Shown here: one piece after another, positions 5,969 to 13,603 of the stretch
Position numbering within the stretch: position 1 is the stretch's first letter
Layout: every line of letters starts with the position of its first letter
Assembly (NCBI GenBank): GCA_964405325.1
Contig: CAYONM010000092.1
Span: forward strand, 1-13,662
Origin: CAYONM01 sp964405325
GTDB lineage: Bacteria > Planctomycetota > UBA11346
Direction: 5' to 3'
Length of the DNA: 13,662 nt
Made by a program: the position numbers and the translations under genes
The notes under the pieces: model-generated
The model's database searches: none
Told to the model about the DNA's origin: nothing
What the model saw: the letters and a program-made list of their open reading frames with translations, nothing else

Positions 5969-7477
5969 ATGGATACGGTCTCAACCGGTTTCTCGATTGA
6001 TGTCACATGCCATCTTCAAGAAGGATTGCTGCATATCGATCGGCATGGGCGGATTGTCGCGGTCAACTCGCGCCTGTGCGAGCTGTTGCAGCGGCAACCA
6101 CAGATTGGCTGGGATATTCAGCAACTGATCGCCGCGATCGGTGTTGGCGCCGAAGCCCTGACCGACATCGCTGTCGGCGATCGGGTGGTAATCGTGGTGG
6201 GAGGCCGCTTGTTGGAGTTCCGTTCCTCTGCCCTGGTCGACGGCGGTCAGCTCTGGGTGTGCGAGGATTGTTCCGAGTTGCTGCGCTTACAGGCGCAATT
6301 GGCCGAGCAGGGCCATATCCTCGCCAGCGGCAACGAGGCGTACATGGTCATCGATCCCCGCGGACTGGTGCGCTATGCCAATCATTTTTGTGAGCAGGAA
6401 CGCGGTTACGACGCTGGTGGCATGGTGGGGCAATCCCTGGCCGATCTGGAGCAGCCGCGCGGGCCCGATGGCAGCGATGGCAAACGCTTGAGTTTTGCAG
6501 AGATCAAGCAGCGCTTGCAGGGATTTTTGGCCAGTGGTGGCGTGCATCGCTATGACGCTTGGCATTACCGCAAAGATCAGAGTCGTTTCCCCACTGAGAT
6601 CAGCCTCCGGCCCTATCGGATGCAGCACGAGACCGTGCTCCTGCTGACGGCCCGTGATGAATCCGAACGACTGAATTTTGTCCGAGATCTGGTGGAAGCG
6701 CGGGCCAAGGCCGAGGAGTCCAATCGGGCGAAAAGCTCGTTCCTCGCCATTACCAGTCACGAGTTGCGTACACCGCTGACCGCGGTGATCGGCTTTTGCG
6801 AACTGTTGCGCCTGGATTATGGCGGCCAACCGGGGGATTTGAGTCGTTACCTGGAGTTGATCCACGCCAGTAGCAAAGGCTTGTTGCGCCTGATCAACGA
6901 CATCATCGACTTCGCCAAGCTGGAGAGTCGGACGATCCATTTCGAGATGGCGCCCTTGCAGGCTGATGCGCTGCTGGATGCCTTGGTGGAGCGCTGGCGG
7001 CCGCAGGCCGATCGGGTGGGCTTGGAACTGATCCGCGAAGCCTCGCAGCCGGGCGAGTCCTTCCTCTGTGATCGGCAGCGCTTGAATCAAGTGTTGGACA
7101 ACTTGGTCGGCAATGCCCTGAAATTCACCAATGCAGGGTCGGTGCGGGTGGGTGTGCAGCACGAGCCCAAACGGGTCCGTATTCTGGTTTCCGACACTGG
7201 CAGTGGCATTGCCTATGCTGCTCGCGAGCGGGTTTTCGATCCGTTCTTTCAGGAAGAGGACAGCACGACCCGCAAGAAGGAGGGCACTGGTCTGGGGCTG
7301 TACATCTGCAAGAGCCTCTGCCGCCAGCTGGGAGGGGATGTGATCCTGCAGGAGACCAGTCCGGCCGGCAGCACCTTCACGGTCATCCTCTCCCGCAAGG
7401 GCCGGGCGCTCAGCAACGAAGAGCCTTTGGCGGAGGGGTTGATTTCGGGGATGAGCGAACCAAGCGAAGACCCTTGA
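5969..7477 (+). CDS. Soluble PAS-PAS sensor histidine kinase
   Basis: A cytoplasmic two-component sensor kinase of 502 residues without transmembrane segments. Seen: a divergent N-terminal PAS-like domain (about 10-100, with GLLHIDRHGRIVAVNSRLCELL), a second PAS domain (about 115-235, with AYMVIDPRGLVRYANHFC), a short coiled linker rich in Ala/Glu/Lys, and a HisKA dimerisation domain with phospho-acceptor His264 in SHELRTPL. The ATPase domain has the N box around N378/N382 (LDNLVGNALKF), G1 DTGSGI (409-414), F box DPFFQ and G2 GTGLGLYI. All catalytic motifs are intact. No response regulator, receiver or output domain occurs in the window, so its partner lies elsewhere. The PAS domains suggest a cytoplasmic signal, but I see no diagnostic haem or flavin residues. 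It is likely co-transcribed with the preceding membrane protein. Confidence 0.93.
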   Translation: MDTVSTGFSIDVTCHLQEGLLHIDRHGRIVAVNSRLCELLQRQPQIGWDIQQLIAAIGVGAEALTDIAVGDRVVIVVGGRLLEFRSSALVDGGQLWVCEDCSELLRLQAQLAEQGHILASGNEAYMVIDPRGLVRYANHFCEQERGYDAGGMVGQSLADLEQPRGPDGSDGKRLSFAEIKQRLQGFLASGGVHRYDAWHYRKDQSRFPTEISLRPYRMQHETVLLLTARDESERLNFVRDLVEARAKAEESNRAKSSFLAITSHELRTPLTAVIGFCELLRLDYGGQPGDLSRYLELIHASSKGLLRLINDIIDFAKLESRTIHFEMAPLQADALLDALVERWRPQADRVGLELIREASQPGESFLCDRQRLNQVLDNLVGNALKFTNAGSVRVGVQHEPKRVRILVSDTGSGIAYAARERVFDPFFQEEDSTTRKKEGTGLGLYICKSLCRQLGGDVILQETSPAGSTFTVILSRKGRALSNEEPLAEGLISGMSEPSEDP

Positions 7478-7501
7478 CGAAGCTGGCTGTCTCCCTAACG
7501 T
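7474..7501 (+). promoter_or_regulatory. Probable tRNA-His promoter
   Basis: A -35-like TTGACG (7474-7479) that overlaps the kinase stop codon is followed after 16 bases by a weak -10 TAACGT (7496-7501). The next bases form a GC-rich discriminator, as is common at stable-RNA promoters. Transcription would begin about 10 bases before the tRNA. The -10 match is poor, so this is tentative. Confidence 0.4.
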
Positions 7502-7518
7502 CCGGCCCTCGCAAAAAT

Positions 7519-7596
7519 GGTCCCGGTAGCTCAGTTGGTTAGAGCGCCAGATTGTGGCTCTGGAGGTCGCGCGTTCAAATCGCGTTCGGGACCCCA
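7519..7596 (+). tRNA. tRNA-His (GTG anticodon)
   Basis: A complete cloverleaf can be read. The acceptor stem GTCCCGG pairs with TCGGGAC, the D-arm is GCTC/GAGC, and the anticodon stem CCAGA/TCTGG encloses the loop TTGTGGC with anticodon GTG at 7554-7556. The T-arm is GCGCG-TTCAAAT-CGCGT. The histidine-specific extra G at position -1 (7519) is encoded and faces C73, and the 3' CCA (7594-7596) is also encoded. This combination identifies tRNA-His in bacteria. A strong terminator follows directly. Confidence 0.98.
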
Positions 7597-7598
7597 AT

Positions 7599-7628
7599 AA
7601 AAACCTCGGCTTATGGCCGAGGTTTTTT
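7599..7628 (+). terminator. Rho-independent terminator of tRNA-His
   Basis: A perfect stem AAACCTCGGC (7601-7610) / GCCGAGGTTT (7616-7625) with loop TTATG is followed by further T residues to 7628. Flanking A/T pairs extend the stem to 12 bp. Read on the other strand it has a T5 tail, so it could also stop transcription of the convergent minus-strand genes. Confidence 0.92.
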
Positions 7629-7754
7629 GTCGAGAGATTTTGTCGAGAGCAGCGCGCCCTCTGCAGAAAAAGCGAGCGCGAAGCGAGCAAATCGCGACGA
7701 AGGAGCGTGGCAGGCGGGTGCGCCGAAGGCGCGAGAGGGCAGCGTTCCCTTTAA
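7629..7754. repeat. Repeat-rich convergent spacer
   Basis: This 126-base gap lies between the tRNA terminator and the end of the barrel gene. The word TTTTGTCGAGAG occurs twice, one base apart (7625-7636 and 7638-7649), the first copy beginning in the terminator tail. The word GCGAGC is repeated on either side of GCGAA. A perfect small hairpin GCGCC/GGCGC with loop GAA lies at 7720-7732. GCCCTCT (7656-7662) and AGAGGGC (7734-7740) are reverse complements inside imperfect flanking arms about 90 bases apart, which could be the ends of a small repeat element. No gene is convincing here. Confidence 0.45.
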
Positions 7755-8777
7755 TTAAAAATTGATATTTGCCGTCAGATTCAGATACGGTCCCGGTTCG
7801 ATGTAGATATAGGTCCGGTAGCCGGGGTCGTCGAACAGGTGTTTTTTCTCTTCCAGGGTGAATTTCCGTTCAAATCCCCAGCCGGTTTCCAGGCGAAGTC
7901 CGCCGGCATATTTGTGGCCAACGAAGACAAAGGGGCCGGTGCGCCAGGTGCGCATGCTGAGTTGATCGTCGGGGTTTTCCCGCTCTGAGGGGTAGGCAGT
8001 CCAGCTGTCTTGGTGCAGAGTCCAACCGGCCTTGACCCATTTATTGGCCTGCCAGGTGATGCTGGCATCGATGTCGTTGATGATCGGTGCCGCCCCAAGC
8101 TCTGCCTTCCAGCGTTTGCTGATCTGCCAATCGGCGCGGAAATAGGGTACGCCTAGGGTCAGGCGCAGCTGGTCGTTGACCGGATAGACGTAGGCGACGG
8201 TGGGGACCGGATACACCGAGCGGCTGGTCCAGATGATGCCGGTCATCAGAGCGCTGCGCTTGGGAAAGGCGTAAAGGTAGAGGACTTCCGCTTCCAGACT
8301 GGCCTCGTCCGTCGTGTTCAGCGGCTTGTCGCTGGAGCTGTTGACCCCAAGACGCCAGGTCAACGTCTGGTTGGGGGCCAGCAGATGCTTGGCGGCAACG
8401 CCAGCGGCCACTTGTTGTATCTCGTTGGGCAACGCCAGGCCGGTGCGGCTGGAACCATGATCATCGCGGCCGTGAAAGCGGAAATCGCCAGTCAGATTAC
8501 GGTTGCGGGCACCGATATAAGCACGCAGGACCCAGGTCTCGCGTTTCAGGGCGTTGACCGCCACGGCCAGGCCGCCGTCGTGGTGCTGATAGCGTTGGTC
8601 TTGCAGGTCGCTGGTGTCCACCCCGGTTTCGGCGTTGATGTCGTAGAAGGTGAAGAAACGGCCGTGTTCTTTGGGCAGGCCCGGGCGGAACAACAGGCCA
8701 AAGGTGGTCTCTTTGACGCTGTCCACTGCCCACAGCGGTAACAGAGGTAAAAGCAGGATGAGTACCGCGTGACGCAT
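7755..8777 (-). CDS. DUF6268-like outer-membrane beta-barrel protein
   Basis: A secreted protein of 340 residues from the ATG at 8777. Seen: a signal peptide (charged MRH, then a leucine-rich core to about residue 16, cleavage probably after PLWA), then alternating polar/hydrophobic strands rich in aromatic residues, such as WVLRAYIGARN, VPTVAYVYPVN, RLTLGVPYFRADW and VFVGHKYAGGLRLETGW. It ends LNLTANINF with the terminal phenylalanine typical of proteins folded by BamA. The PVPTVAYVYP / LGVPYFRADW / DIDASITWQANKW pattern resembles DUF6268 barrels. The function is unknown. A GTG at 8783 is also in frame, but AAAGG is placed five bases before the ATG and would overlap that GTG, so ATG is preferred. 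It stands behind rsmD, probably with its own promoter. Confidence 0.82.
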   Translation of the reverse strand: MRHAVLILLLPLLPLWAVDSVKETTFGLLFRPGLPKEHGRFFTFYDINAETGVDTSDLQDQRYQHHDGGLAVAVNALKRETWVLRAYIGARNRNLTGDFRFHGRDDHGSSRTGLALPNEIQQVAAGVAAKHLLAPNQTLTWRLGVNSSSDKPLNTTDEASLEAEVLYLYAFPKRSALMTGIIWTSRSVYPVPTVAYVYPVNDQLRLTLGVPYFRADWQISKRWKAELGAAPIINDIDASITWQANKWVKAGWTLHQDSWTAYPSERENPDDQLSMRTWRTGPFVFVGHKYAGGLRLETGWGFERKFTLEEKKHLFDDPGYRTYIYIEPGPYLNLTANINF

Positions 8778-8784
8778 GACCACC

Positions 8785-8810
8785 TTTCGCTGACCGAACG
8801 GTCAGCGAAA
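8785..8810. promoter_or_regulatory. Perfect 12-bp palindrome at the barrel gene start (possible TetR-type operator)
   Basis: The arms TTTCGCTGACCG (8785-8796) and CGGTCAGCGAAA (8799-8810) are exact reverse complements around a two-base centre. The left edge includes the AAA of the ribosome-binding site, and the site lies between the proposed -10 and the ATG at 8777. The core TGACCG-NN-CGGTCA resembles operators of TetR-family repressors. As RNA it would form a very stable hairpin that partly covers the ribosome site. No TetR gene is in the window. Confidence 0.7.
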
Positions 8811-8837
8811 TATGTATACCTGATGTGGCAGGGTCAA
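8809..8837 (-). promoter_or_regulatory. Probable sigma-70 promoter of the barrel gene
   Basis: On the minus strand, TTGACC (8837-8832, overlapping the rsmD stop codon) is followed after 17 bases by CATATT (8814-8809). Transcription would start inside the palindrome, so a protein bound there could block it. This is inferred from spacing and consensus only. Confidence 0.45.
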
Positions 8838-9406
8838 CCGGGAATGCGGTCGGCCTTTCGCTGGGCGCTGAGAATCCAACTGCGGCCATAGGACCAGGTC
8901 TCCAGGGCCTGCAGGCCGGGCGGCAGAGTTGGAACCGAGGCTCCTTGCTCGCCGCGCAGTAGGACGTGTCCATCGCCAGCCAGGCTGTTTGCGGCGCAGG
9001 CGAGTAATTCGTCCAATTGCTGCGGGTCATTCCGGTACCACGGAAAGGGTGGATCGGCGTAAATCAGATCCAGATTGTGCAGGCGTGGCAGGTGTTCTTG
9101 GAAGCGACCGGCCAAGATCTGTACGCTGTCCGGATCGCCGAGTTTGTCGGCGTTGGCCATCAGGCAGCGCAGGGCTGGCTGGGCGGCTTCAATCAGGGAG
9201 ACGTGTTCGGCGCCACGGCTGGCGGCCTCGAAGCCAAAGCTACCGGAGCCAGCGCAGACATCGGCCACGCTCAGGCCGTCCAGTTTCTGGCCCAGGCGGT
9301 CGAATAGGCTCTGCTTGATCCGGTCTAGCAGGGGGCGCGTGTCGGTGCCGGGGGGGGTATCCAGTTTACGACCACGCCAGTGGCCGCCGATGATGCGGAC
9401 GCTCAT
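8834..9406 (-). CDS. rsmD: 16S rRNA (guanine966-N2)-methyltransferase RsmD
   Basis: Methylates N2 of G966 in 16S rRNA during small-subunit assembly, using SAM. It has 190 residues, a normal length. Seen: the N-terminal MSVRIIGGHWRGRKL, RPLLDRIKQSLFDRL (24-38), SAM-binding motif ADVCAGSGSFGFEAASRGA (48-66), and the catalytic DPPF motif in LIYADPPFPWY (114-124). Two changes from the common pattern are visible: RPLLDR in place of RPTxDR, and ADVCAGSGSFG in place of LDLFAGSGALG. The fold signature is otherwise intact. The ATG overlaps the aroA stop as ATGA, with only a weak ribosome site, so translation is probably coupled to aroA. Other methyltransferases share the motif, but the N-terminus makes RsmD the clear choice. 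Confidence 0.93.
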   Translation of the reverse strand: MSVRIIGGHWRGRKLDTPPGTDTRPLLDRIKQSLFDRLGQKLDGLSVADVCAGSGSFGFEAASRGAEHVSLIEAAQPALRCLMANADKLGDPDSVQILAGRFQEHLPRLHNLDLIYADPPFPWYRNDPQQLDELLACAANSLAGDGHVLLRGEQGASVPTLPPGLQALETWSYGRSWILSAQRKADRIPG

Positions 9407-10689
9407 GGCTCTGACAGTCGTCTGCGGAAGCTGGTGACGTCATCCCAAAAACCGGGATAGGTCTTGGCGACGCAGCCCGGGTCCGCGATGCTGATGCCGG
9501 GCTGTAGCAAGCCCAGCAGGGCAAAGCTCATCGCCATACGATGGTCGTCGTAGCAATGCACGGTCGCCGGCGTGATTGGCGCTGGCTCGATGCGCAGCCA
9601 GTCCTGGCCGTGGCTCACGCCTTGGCCCAGGCGTTTCAGCTCGGTGACCGTGGCCTGCAGGCGATCGGTCTCCTTGAGCCGGATATTGGCGATGTTGTAG
9701 ATGGTGGTCGGGCCCTGGCACAGCGGTGCGATGGCGGCCAGGGTCATGACCGTGTCGCTGATGTGGTGCATATCGACTTCGGTGCCCTGCAGGGGGGCGG
9801 TTGCCGATACCGTTATGCCGTGGCTGTCACGGCTGACCGTGGCGCCCATGCGCGCCAGCACGTCGACGAAACCGACATCGCCCTGCAGGCTGTCGCCCTG
9901 CAGATGTGGTACCCGGATGCGGCCTGCGCCGGCCGCAGCCAGGGCGAAGGGATAGCTGGCGGCGGAGGCATCGGGTTCCACCCGGTAGCTGCGGCTGCGG
10001 TACTGACCACAGGGATGCACCAGCAGGCTGCCGTCGGCTTCCTCGTGTACCGTCCCGCCAAAGGCGGTGATCATGCGTTGGGTCATGTCGACATAGGGCC
10101 GGCTGACCAACTCGCCTTCGATCCGGATATGCAGTGGTGCCTCGGCGCAGCCGGCGGCCATCAGGAGCGCCGAGAAATACTGCGAGGAACGATTGCCACG
10201 CATGTGCACCGTGCCGCCAGGTAGGCGACCGCCGTCAACCACCACCGGGGGATAGCCATCGGCATCGCTGACCGGAAGGTGTAGCTGGCGCAGGGCGTTG
10301 GCGAGATCGGCGATCGGCCGCTTGGCCATGTGCGCATCGCCGCACAGGTGGGTGCGGCCGGGCACCAGGCAAGCCAGCGCGGTCAGGAAGCGGATGCTGG
10401 TGCCACTGTTGCCAATAAACAGTTCCTGCCTGGTTGCTTGCAGGTGGCTGCGGCCGCCGCGCACCAGCAACTGTTCGGCGGCGATGGACTCGATGCTGAT
10501 GCCCAGGTGTTGCAGGGCCTGGCGCATGTATCGGGTGTCGTCGGATTCCAGCACTCCTTCCAGGATGCTGGTCCCCTCGGCCAGACTGGCCAGGATCAGG
10601 GCCCGGTTGGTGATGCTCTTGGAGCCGGGAATGGTCCAAGTGCCGACCGGTGTCTGTGCCAGGGGGGTGATGGCCAGTGCTGTGTCCAT
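9403..10689 (-). CDS. aroA: 3-phosphoshikimate 1-carboxyvinyltransferase (EPSP synthase)
   Basis: Joins PEP to shikimate 3-phosphate in the chorismate pathway, in the cytoplasm. It has 428 residues, typical length. Seen: PGSKSITNRALILASLAEG (21-39), GNSGTSIRFLTA (93-104), AKRPIADLANALR (122-134), SSQYFSALLMAA (168-179), the catalytic aspartate D312 in HISDTVMTLA, the catalytic glutamate in IRLKETDRL (336-344), YDDHRMAMSFALLGL, and the C-terminal DPGCVAKTYPGFW. At the position of E. coli Pro101 the sequence has phenylalanine, as in some other EPSP synthase branches. The ATG at 10689 is where homology begins; the longer reading frame upstream overlaps the divergent glnD. No clear ribosome-binding site precedes it. 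It is followed by rsmD with an ATGA overlap. Confidence 0.96.
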   Translation of the reverse strand: MDTALAITPLAQTPVGTWTIPGSKSITNRALILASLAEGTSILEGVLESDDTRYMRQALQHLGISIESIAAEQLLVRGGRSHLQATRQELFIGNSGTSIRFLTALACLVPGRTHLCGDAHMAKRPIADLANALRQLHLPVSDADGYPPVVVDGGRLPGGTVHMRGNRSSQYFSALLMAAGCAEAPLHIRIEGELVSRPYVDMTQRMITAFGGTVHEEADGSLLVHPCGQYRSRSYRVEPDASAASYPFALAAAGAGRIRVPHLQGDSLQGDVGFVDVLARMGATVSRDSHGITVSATAPLQGTEVDMHHISDTVMTLAAIAPLCQGPTTIYNIANIRLKETDRLQATVTELKRLGQGVSHGQDWLRIEPAPITPATVHCYDDHRMAMSFALLGLLQPGISIADPGCVAKTYPGFWDDVTSFRRRLSEP

Positions 10690-10815
10690 TTGATCTAGTT
10701 TTGGATTGCGACTGGACTTGCAAGAATGGGTCGGTGCCCACGGACTGTCGACCACAGCGTATGCCTGCTGGCAACAGCGTTCGACTGACCGTTCCCAGCC
10801 CCTAATCTGCCGCCC
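10690..10815. promoter_or_regulatory. aroA-glnD divergent intergenic region
   Basis: These 126 bases must hold promoters for both divergent genes unless either is read from further away. I find no convincing -35/-10 pair on either strand and no clear ribosome-binding site before either ATG. A short inverted pair GGTCG/CGACC is present but unremarkable. Confidence 0.3.
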
Positions 10816-13515
10816 ATGGACCCGAGCGAGATCGATCTTCCCCTGCCCGCCATCTTCACCTGGATGGAGGGCCGTGGTCGCTCGGAAGCGGTGCAGATGG
10901 TCAAGGGCCTGCGTCAGCGCGAATGGGCGGTCACCAAGCAATGGCAGTTGGATCAGGTCGGCGAGATCACGGGGCTGGACGTGTCCATCCGGCTGAGCCA
11001 GGCCACCGACACGCTGGTTGGCGCCCTGTTCGATTTCGCCAGACAGCGTGCTGATGCGCCGGCTGAGGCTGACCACTACATGGCCTTGTTTGCCACCGGT
11101 GGCTATGGCCGTGGTGAGTTGAATCCGCATTCCGATCTCGACATCCTGGTCGTCGTATCAGAGCACCAGCTGCAGCCTTGGATGCGCAAGGTCTACGAGG
11201 AATTCAACACCCTGCTCTGGGATACCGGTTTCAAGGTTGGCGGCGCCATGCGTAGTCTGCCCGAGCTTGAGCGGATCATCGGACACGATTTCGTCACTGC
11301 CACGGCCAGCACCGAACAGCGCTGCCTGTGGGGTGATCAGTCCATTCAGGCCGAGATGCGTTGCCTATTGGGTCGTTTTCGCCAGCGGCGGGCCAAGGCC
11401 TTCTTGTCGTATAAAGTCGAGGAGTTGCGCGGACGCCACAGCAAGGCCGGTGCCAGCCTGTTCCGTATGGAGCCGGATCTGAAAACCAATCCCGGCTGTT
11501 TGCGTGATCTGCAATTGTTGATGAACATCAGCTGGACCCTGTGTGGCGAACGCCTACTGCGTGGTTTGTCCATCATCGATGGCATGGAGCGCGACGACAT
11601 CGGTGCGTTGTATCAGGCCAACGATCTACTGCTGCGCCTGCGCTCACTGCAGCATTTCCATCATGGTCGGGCTCAGGACGTGTGGACCCTGCGCGATCAA
11701 TTGCGCTGTGCCCGGCACTTGGGTTACAGCGGTGCCAGCCGCTTGCGCGCGGTGGAAGTGATGATGCGCGATTATTATCGCCTGGTCCGTCGGGTGGTGC
11801 AGCTGGTGGACCTGACTGTCTCGCACCTGGATCATCACGGCTATCTGGGACGTAATCCGGTGTTGATCAAATCCCGACGTCCATTGACCAAGGCATTCTG
11901 TACCGTGCGTGGCCAAGTCTATTGTTCCGATCAGATGGTGTGGCAACGGCCGGCGTTGTGCCGGGAGATCCTCAAGATGGCTCGGGCAGCACAACAATCC
12001 GGTGTGCGCTTCAGTTATGTGTTGGGGCGCAGTATGCGCGCCAATATGTCGACGATCACGAATGCTGAACTCTGTAATCCGGAAAACGGCCGGCTGTTTA
12101 TGGAAATACTCGGGGATTGTCATCATCTGCAGGCGATCCTCACCGATTTGCACGATGCCGAATTCCTGGGCACCATGGTGCCCGAGTTTGGTAATATCAC
12201 CTGCCTGATGCAGTTCGACAGCTATCACACCTACACCATCGATCAACACACGCTGTTCGCCGTCGGCAACCTGGAGCAACTGTGGCGTGGGCAATTGCAG
12301 GGCTTGCCCGACATGAAGCGCATGCTGCGGCATCATGTCCGTCGAGATCTGCTGACGCTGGCGCTCTTGATGCACGATGTCGGGAAATACATGGGGCGCG
12401 GCCATAGCGAGCGTGGTGCGGTGATGGTGCATCAGGTTGCCAGGCGTCTGGGCTTGAGCGAGGATGATGCCGAGTGTCTGTATTTCCTGGTCCGGCATCA
12501 CACCGACCTGTCGGTGGCTAGTCGCTCGCGCGATATTTCCGATCCGGTATTTCTGGCCGGTCTGGCGGAATTGATCGGCAATCAATTCCGTTTGGACATG
12601 CTCTATCTGCTGACCTATTGCGATACCGTGGCGGTGGCTCCGGATATCTTGACCGGCTGGCAGGAGCAGTTGCTGTCGGACCTGTACGAGCTGTTGACCG
12701 AAACCATGGCCCAGGCCGAGCCGCATTCTCGCCCAGGGATTCGGGCGCGTTTTCAGCGTGCGCTGATCGAATCGGATATCGACGAAGCGAAAGCGCACGC
12801 TTGGTTGTTGGTTTTGCCCGATGCTTATTTCTACCAGGCACAAAGTGAAGAGGCGGTGGGGCATTTCCGTCTCTGCGCCGATCCTGATCAAGATCGGCTT
12901 GGTATGCACTGGGACGAGGATCAGGGATCCGTGATCCTGGATCTGATTCTGCCCGATCGGACCGGTTCCTTTGCCCAGGCTTGCGCGGTGCTCAGTGGTC
13001 GCGGCCTGGATATTGAGGATGCCTGCATCTGGAGTATCGACCGGCATCGCGCGCTTTGTCGTCTGCGCCTGGAGGCGGTCCGCTACGCCGAGGCTGACAA
13101 AGATCATTTCTGGCGCGGCGTGCACGAACACCTCGCCAAGGCCCTGCAAGAGCCCCAGCATGCCAACCAACAGTTGGACGCGCGTCGCCAGCGCGAGCGC
13201 TATCAGCCCAGTGCCGCCGATTCCGGATTCAATGATCCATCGGTCAAAGTCGACCAGCGTAGCTCCCAGGAATATTCCATTCTGGATGTCCAGGAACGGG
13301 ACGACGTCGGCCTGCTGTCACGCTTGTGTCACATCATCGCCGAAAATGGCTGTTCCATCGGCTTCGCCTCCATCACCACCCGCGGCGATGTCGCTCTGGA
13401 CGTGTTCTATGTTCAACGTGATGGCCAGAAGCTGAGTGACGCCGAAGCCGCCGACTTGCAAGCGGATATTGAGCGCGCCTACAACATGCGTGAGCGGGCC
13501 GAAGCCGACGATTGA
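10816..13515 (+). CDS. glnD: PII uridylyltransferase / uridylyl-removing enzyme GlnD
   Basis: The nitrogen sensor enzyme: it uridylylates PII proteins when glutamine is low and removes UMP when glutamine is high. It has 899 residues, full length. Seen in order: a nucleotidyltransferase domain with GGYGRGELNPHSDLD (95-109), whose D107 and D109 bind metal; a GlnD linker with EPDLKTNPGCLRDLQ (219-233); an HD phosphohydrolase domain with DQHTL (476-480), MHDVGK (519-524), HH (561-562) and D603; and two ACT domains (about 706-775 and 820-890) for glutamine sensing. All catalytic motifs look intact, so both activities are expected. No PII gene is nearby. The start at 10816 gives the normal N-terminus, although no Shine-Dalgarno sequence precedes it. 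It is divergent from aroA, and mobile-type repeats begin just after its stop. Confidence 0.96.
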   Translation: MDPSEIDLPLPAIFTWMEGRGRSEAVQMVKGLRQREWAVTKQWQLDQVGEITGLDVSIRLSQATDTLVGALFDFARQRADAPAEADHYMALFATGGYGRGELNPHSDLDILVVVSEHQLQPWMRKVYEEFNTLLWDTGFKVGGAMRSLPELERIIGHDFVTATASTEQRCLWGDQSIQAEMRCLLGRFRQRRAKAFLSYKVEELRGRHSKAGASLFRMEPDLKTNPGCLRDLQLLMNISWTLCGERLLRGLSIIDGMERDDIGALYQANDLLLRLRSLQHFHHGRAQDVWTLRDQLRCARHLGYSGASRLRAVEVMMRDYYRLVRRVVQLVDLTVSHLDHHGYLGRNPVLIKSRRPLTKAFCTVRGQVYCSDQMVWQRPALCREILKMARAAQQSGVRFSYVLGRSMRANMSTITNAELCNPENGRLFMEILGDCHHLQAILTDLHDAEFLGTMVPEFGNITCLMQFDSYHTYTIDQHTLFAVGNLEQLWRGQLQGLPDMKRMLRHHVRRDLLTLALLMHDVGKYMGRGHSERGAVMVHQVARRLGLSEDDAECLYFLVRHHTDLSVASRSRDISDPVFLAGLAELIGNQFRLDMLYLLTYCDTVAVAPDILTGWQEQLLSDLYELLTETMAQAEPHSRPGIRARFQRALIESDIDEAKAHAWLLVLPDAYFYQAQSEEAVGHFRLCADPDQDRLGMHWDEDQGSVILDLILPDRTGSFAQACAVLSGRGLDIEDACIWSIDRHRALCRLRLEAVRYAEADKDHFWRGVHEHLAKALQEPQHANQQLDARRQRERYQPSAADSGFNDPSVKVDQRSSQEYSILDVQERDDVGLLSRLCHIIAENGCSIGFASITTRGDVALDVFYVQRDGQKLSDAEAADLQADIERAYNMRERAEADD

Positions 13516-13536
13516 TTGGTCGTGCTTACTTGACTG

Positions 13537-13603
13537 TGTTAAGATTGGTAAGATTGGGGTCAGGCAGTAATGTTAAGATTGGGTGTTAAGATTGGGGACA
13601 GGC
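13537..13603 (+). repeat. TAAGATTGG / GGGGWCAGGC tag repeats (likely transposase-associated)
   Basis: Four copies of TAAGATTGG start at 13540, 13549, 13574 and 13587, three of them preceded by TGT. The second continues GGTCAGGC and the fourth GGACAGGC, giving the tag GGGGTCAGGC or GGGGACAGGC. From general knowledge, such tags commonly flank IS200-like/REP-associated tyrosine transposase genes. No transposase is visible before the window ends, so a neighbouring element beyond 13662 is inferred. The remaining bases (13604-13662) hold nothing I recognise. Confidence 0.6.

Noticed and set aside
5907..5999. 30-codon reading frame starting in the TAATG after the membrane-protein gene
   Set aside because: It runs in another frame into the kinase start and has no recognisable features; stop/start overlap alone is weak evidence.
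6287..7690. 467-codon minus-strand reading frame opposite the kinase and the tRNA
   Set aside because: It crosses the tRNA and its terminator and mirrors the kinase coding pattern.
11644..13170. 508-codon minus-strand reading frame inside glnD
   Set aside because: It is a shadow of glnD, whose catalytic motifs are intact in the plus frame.
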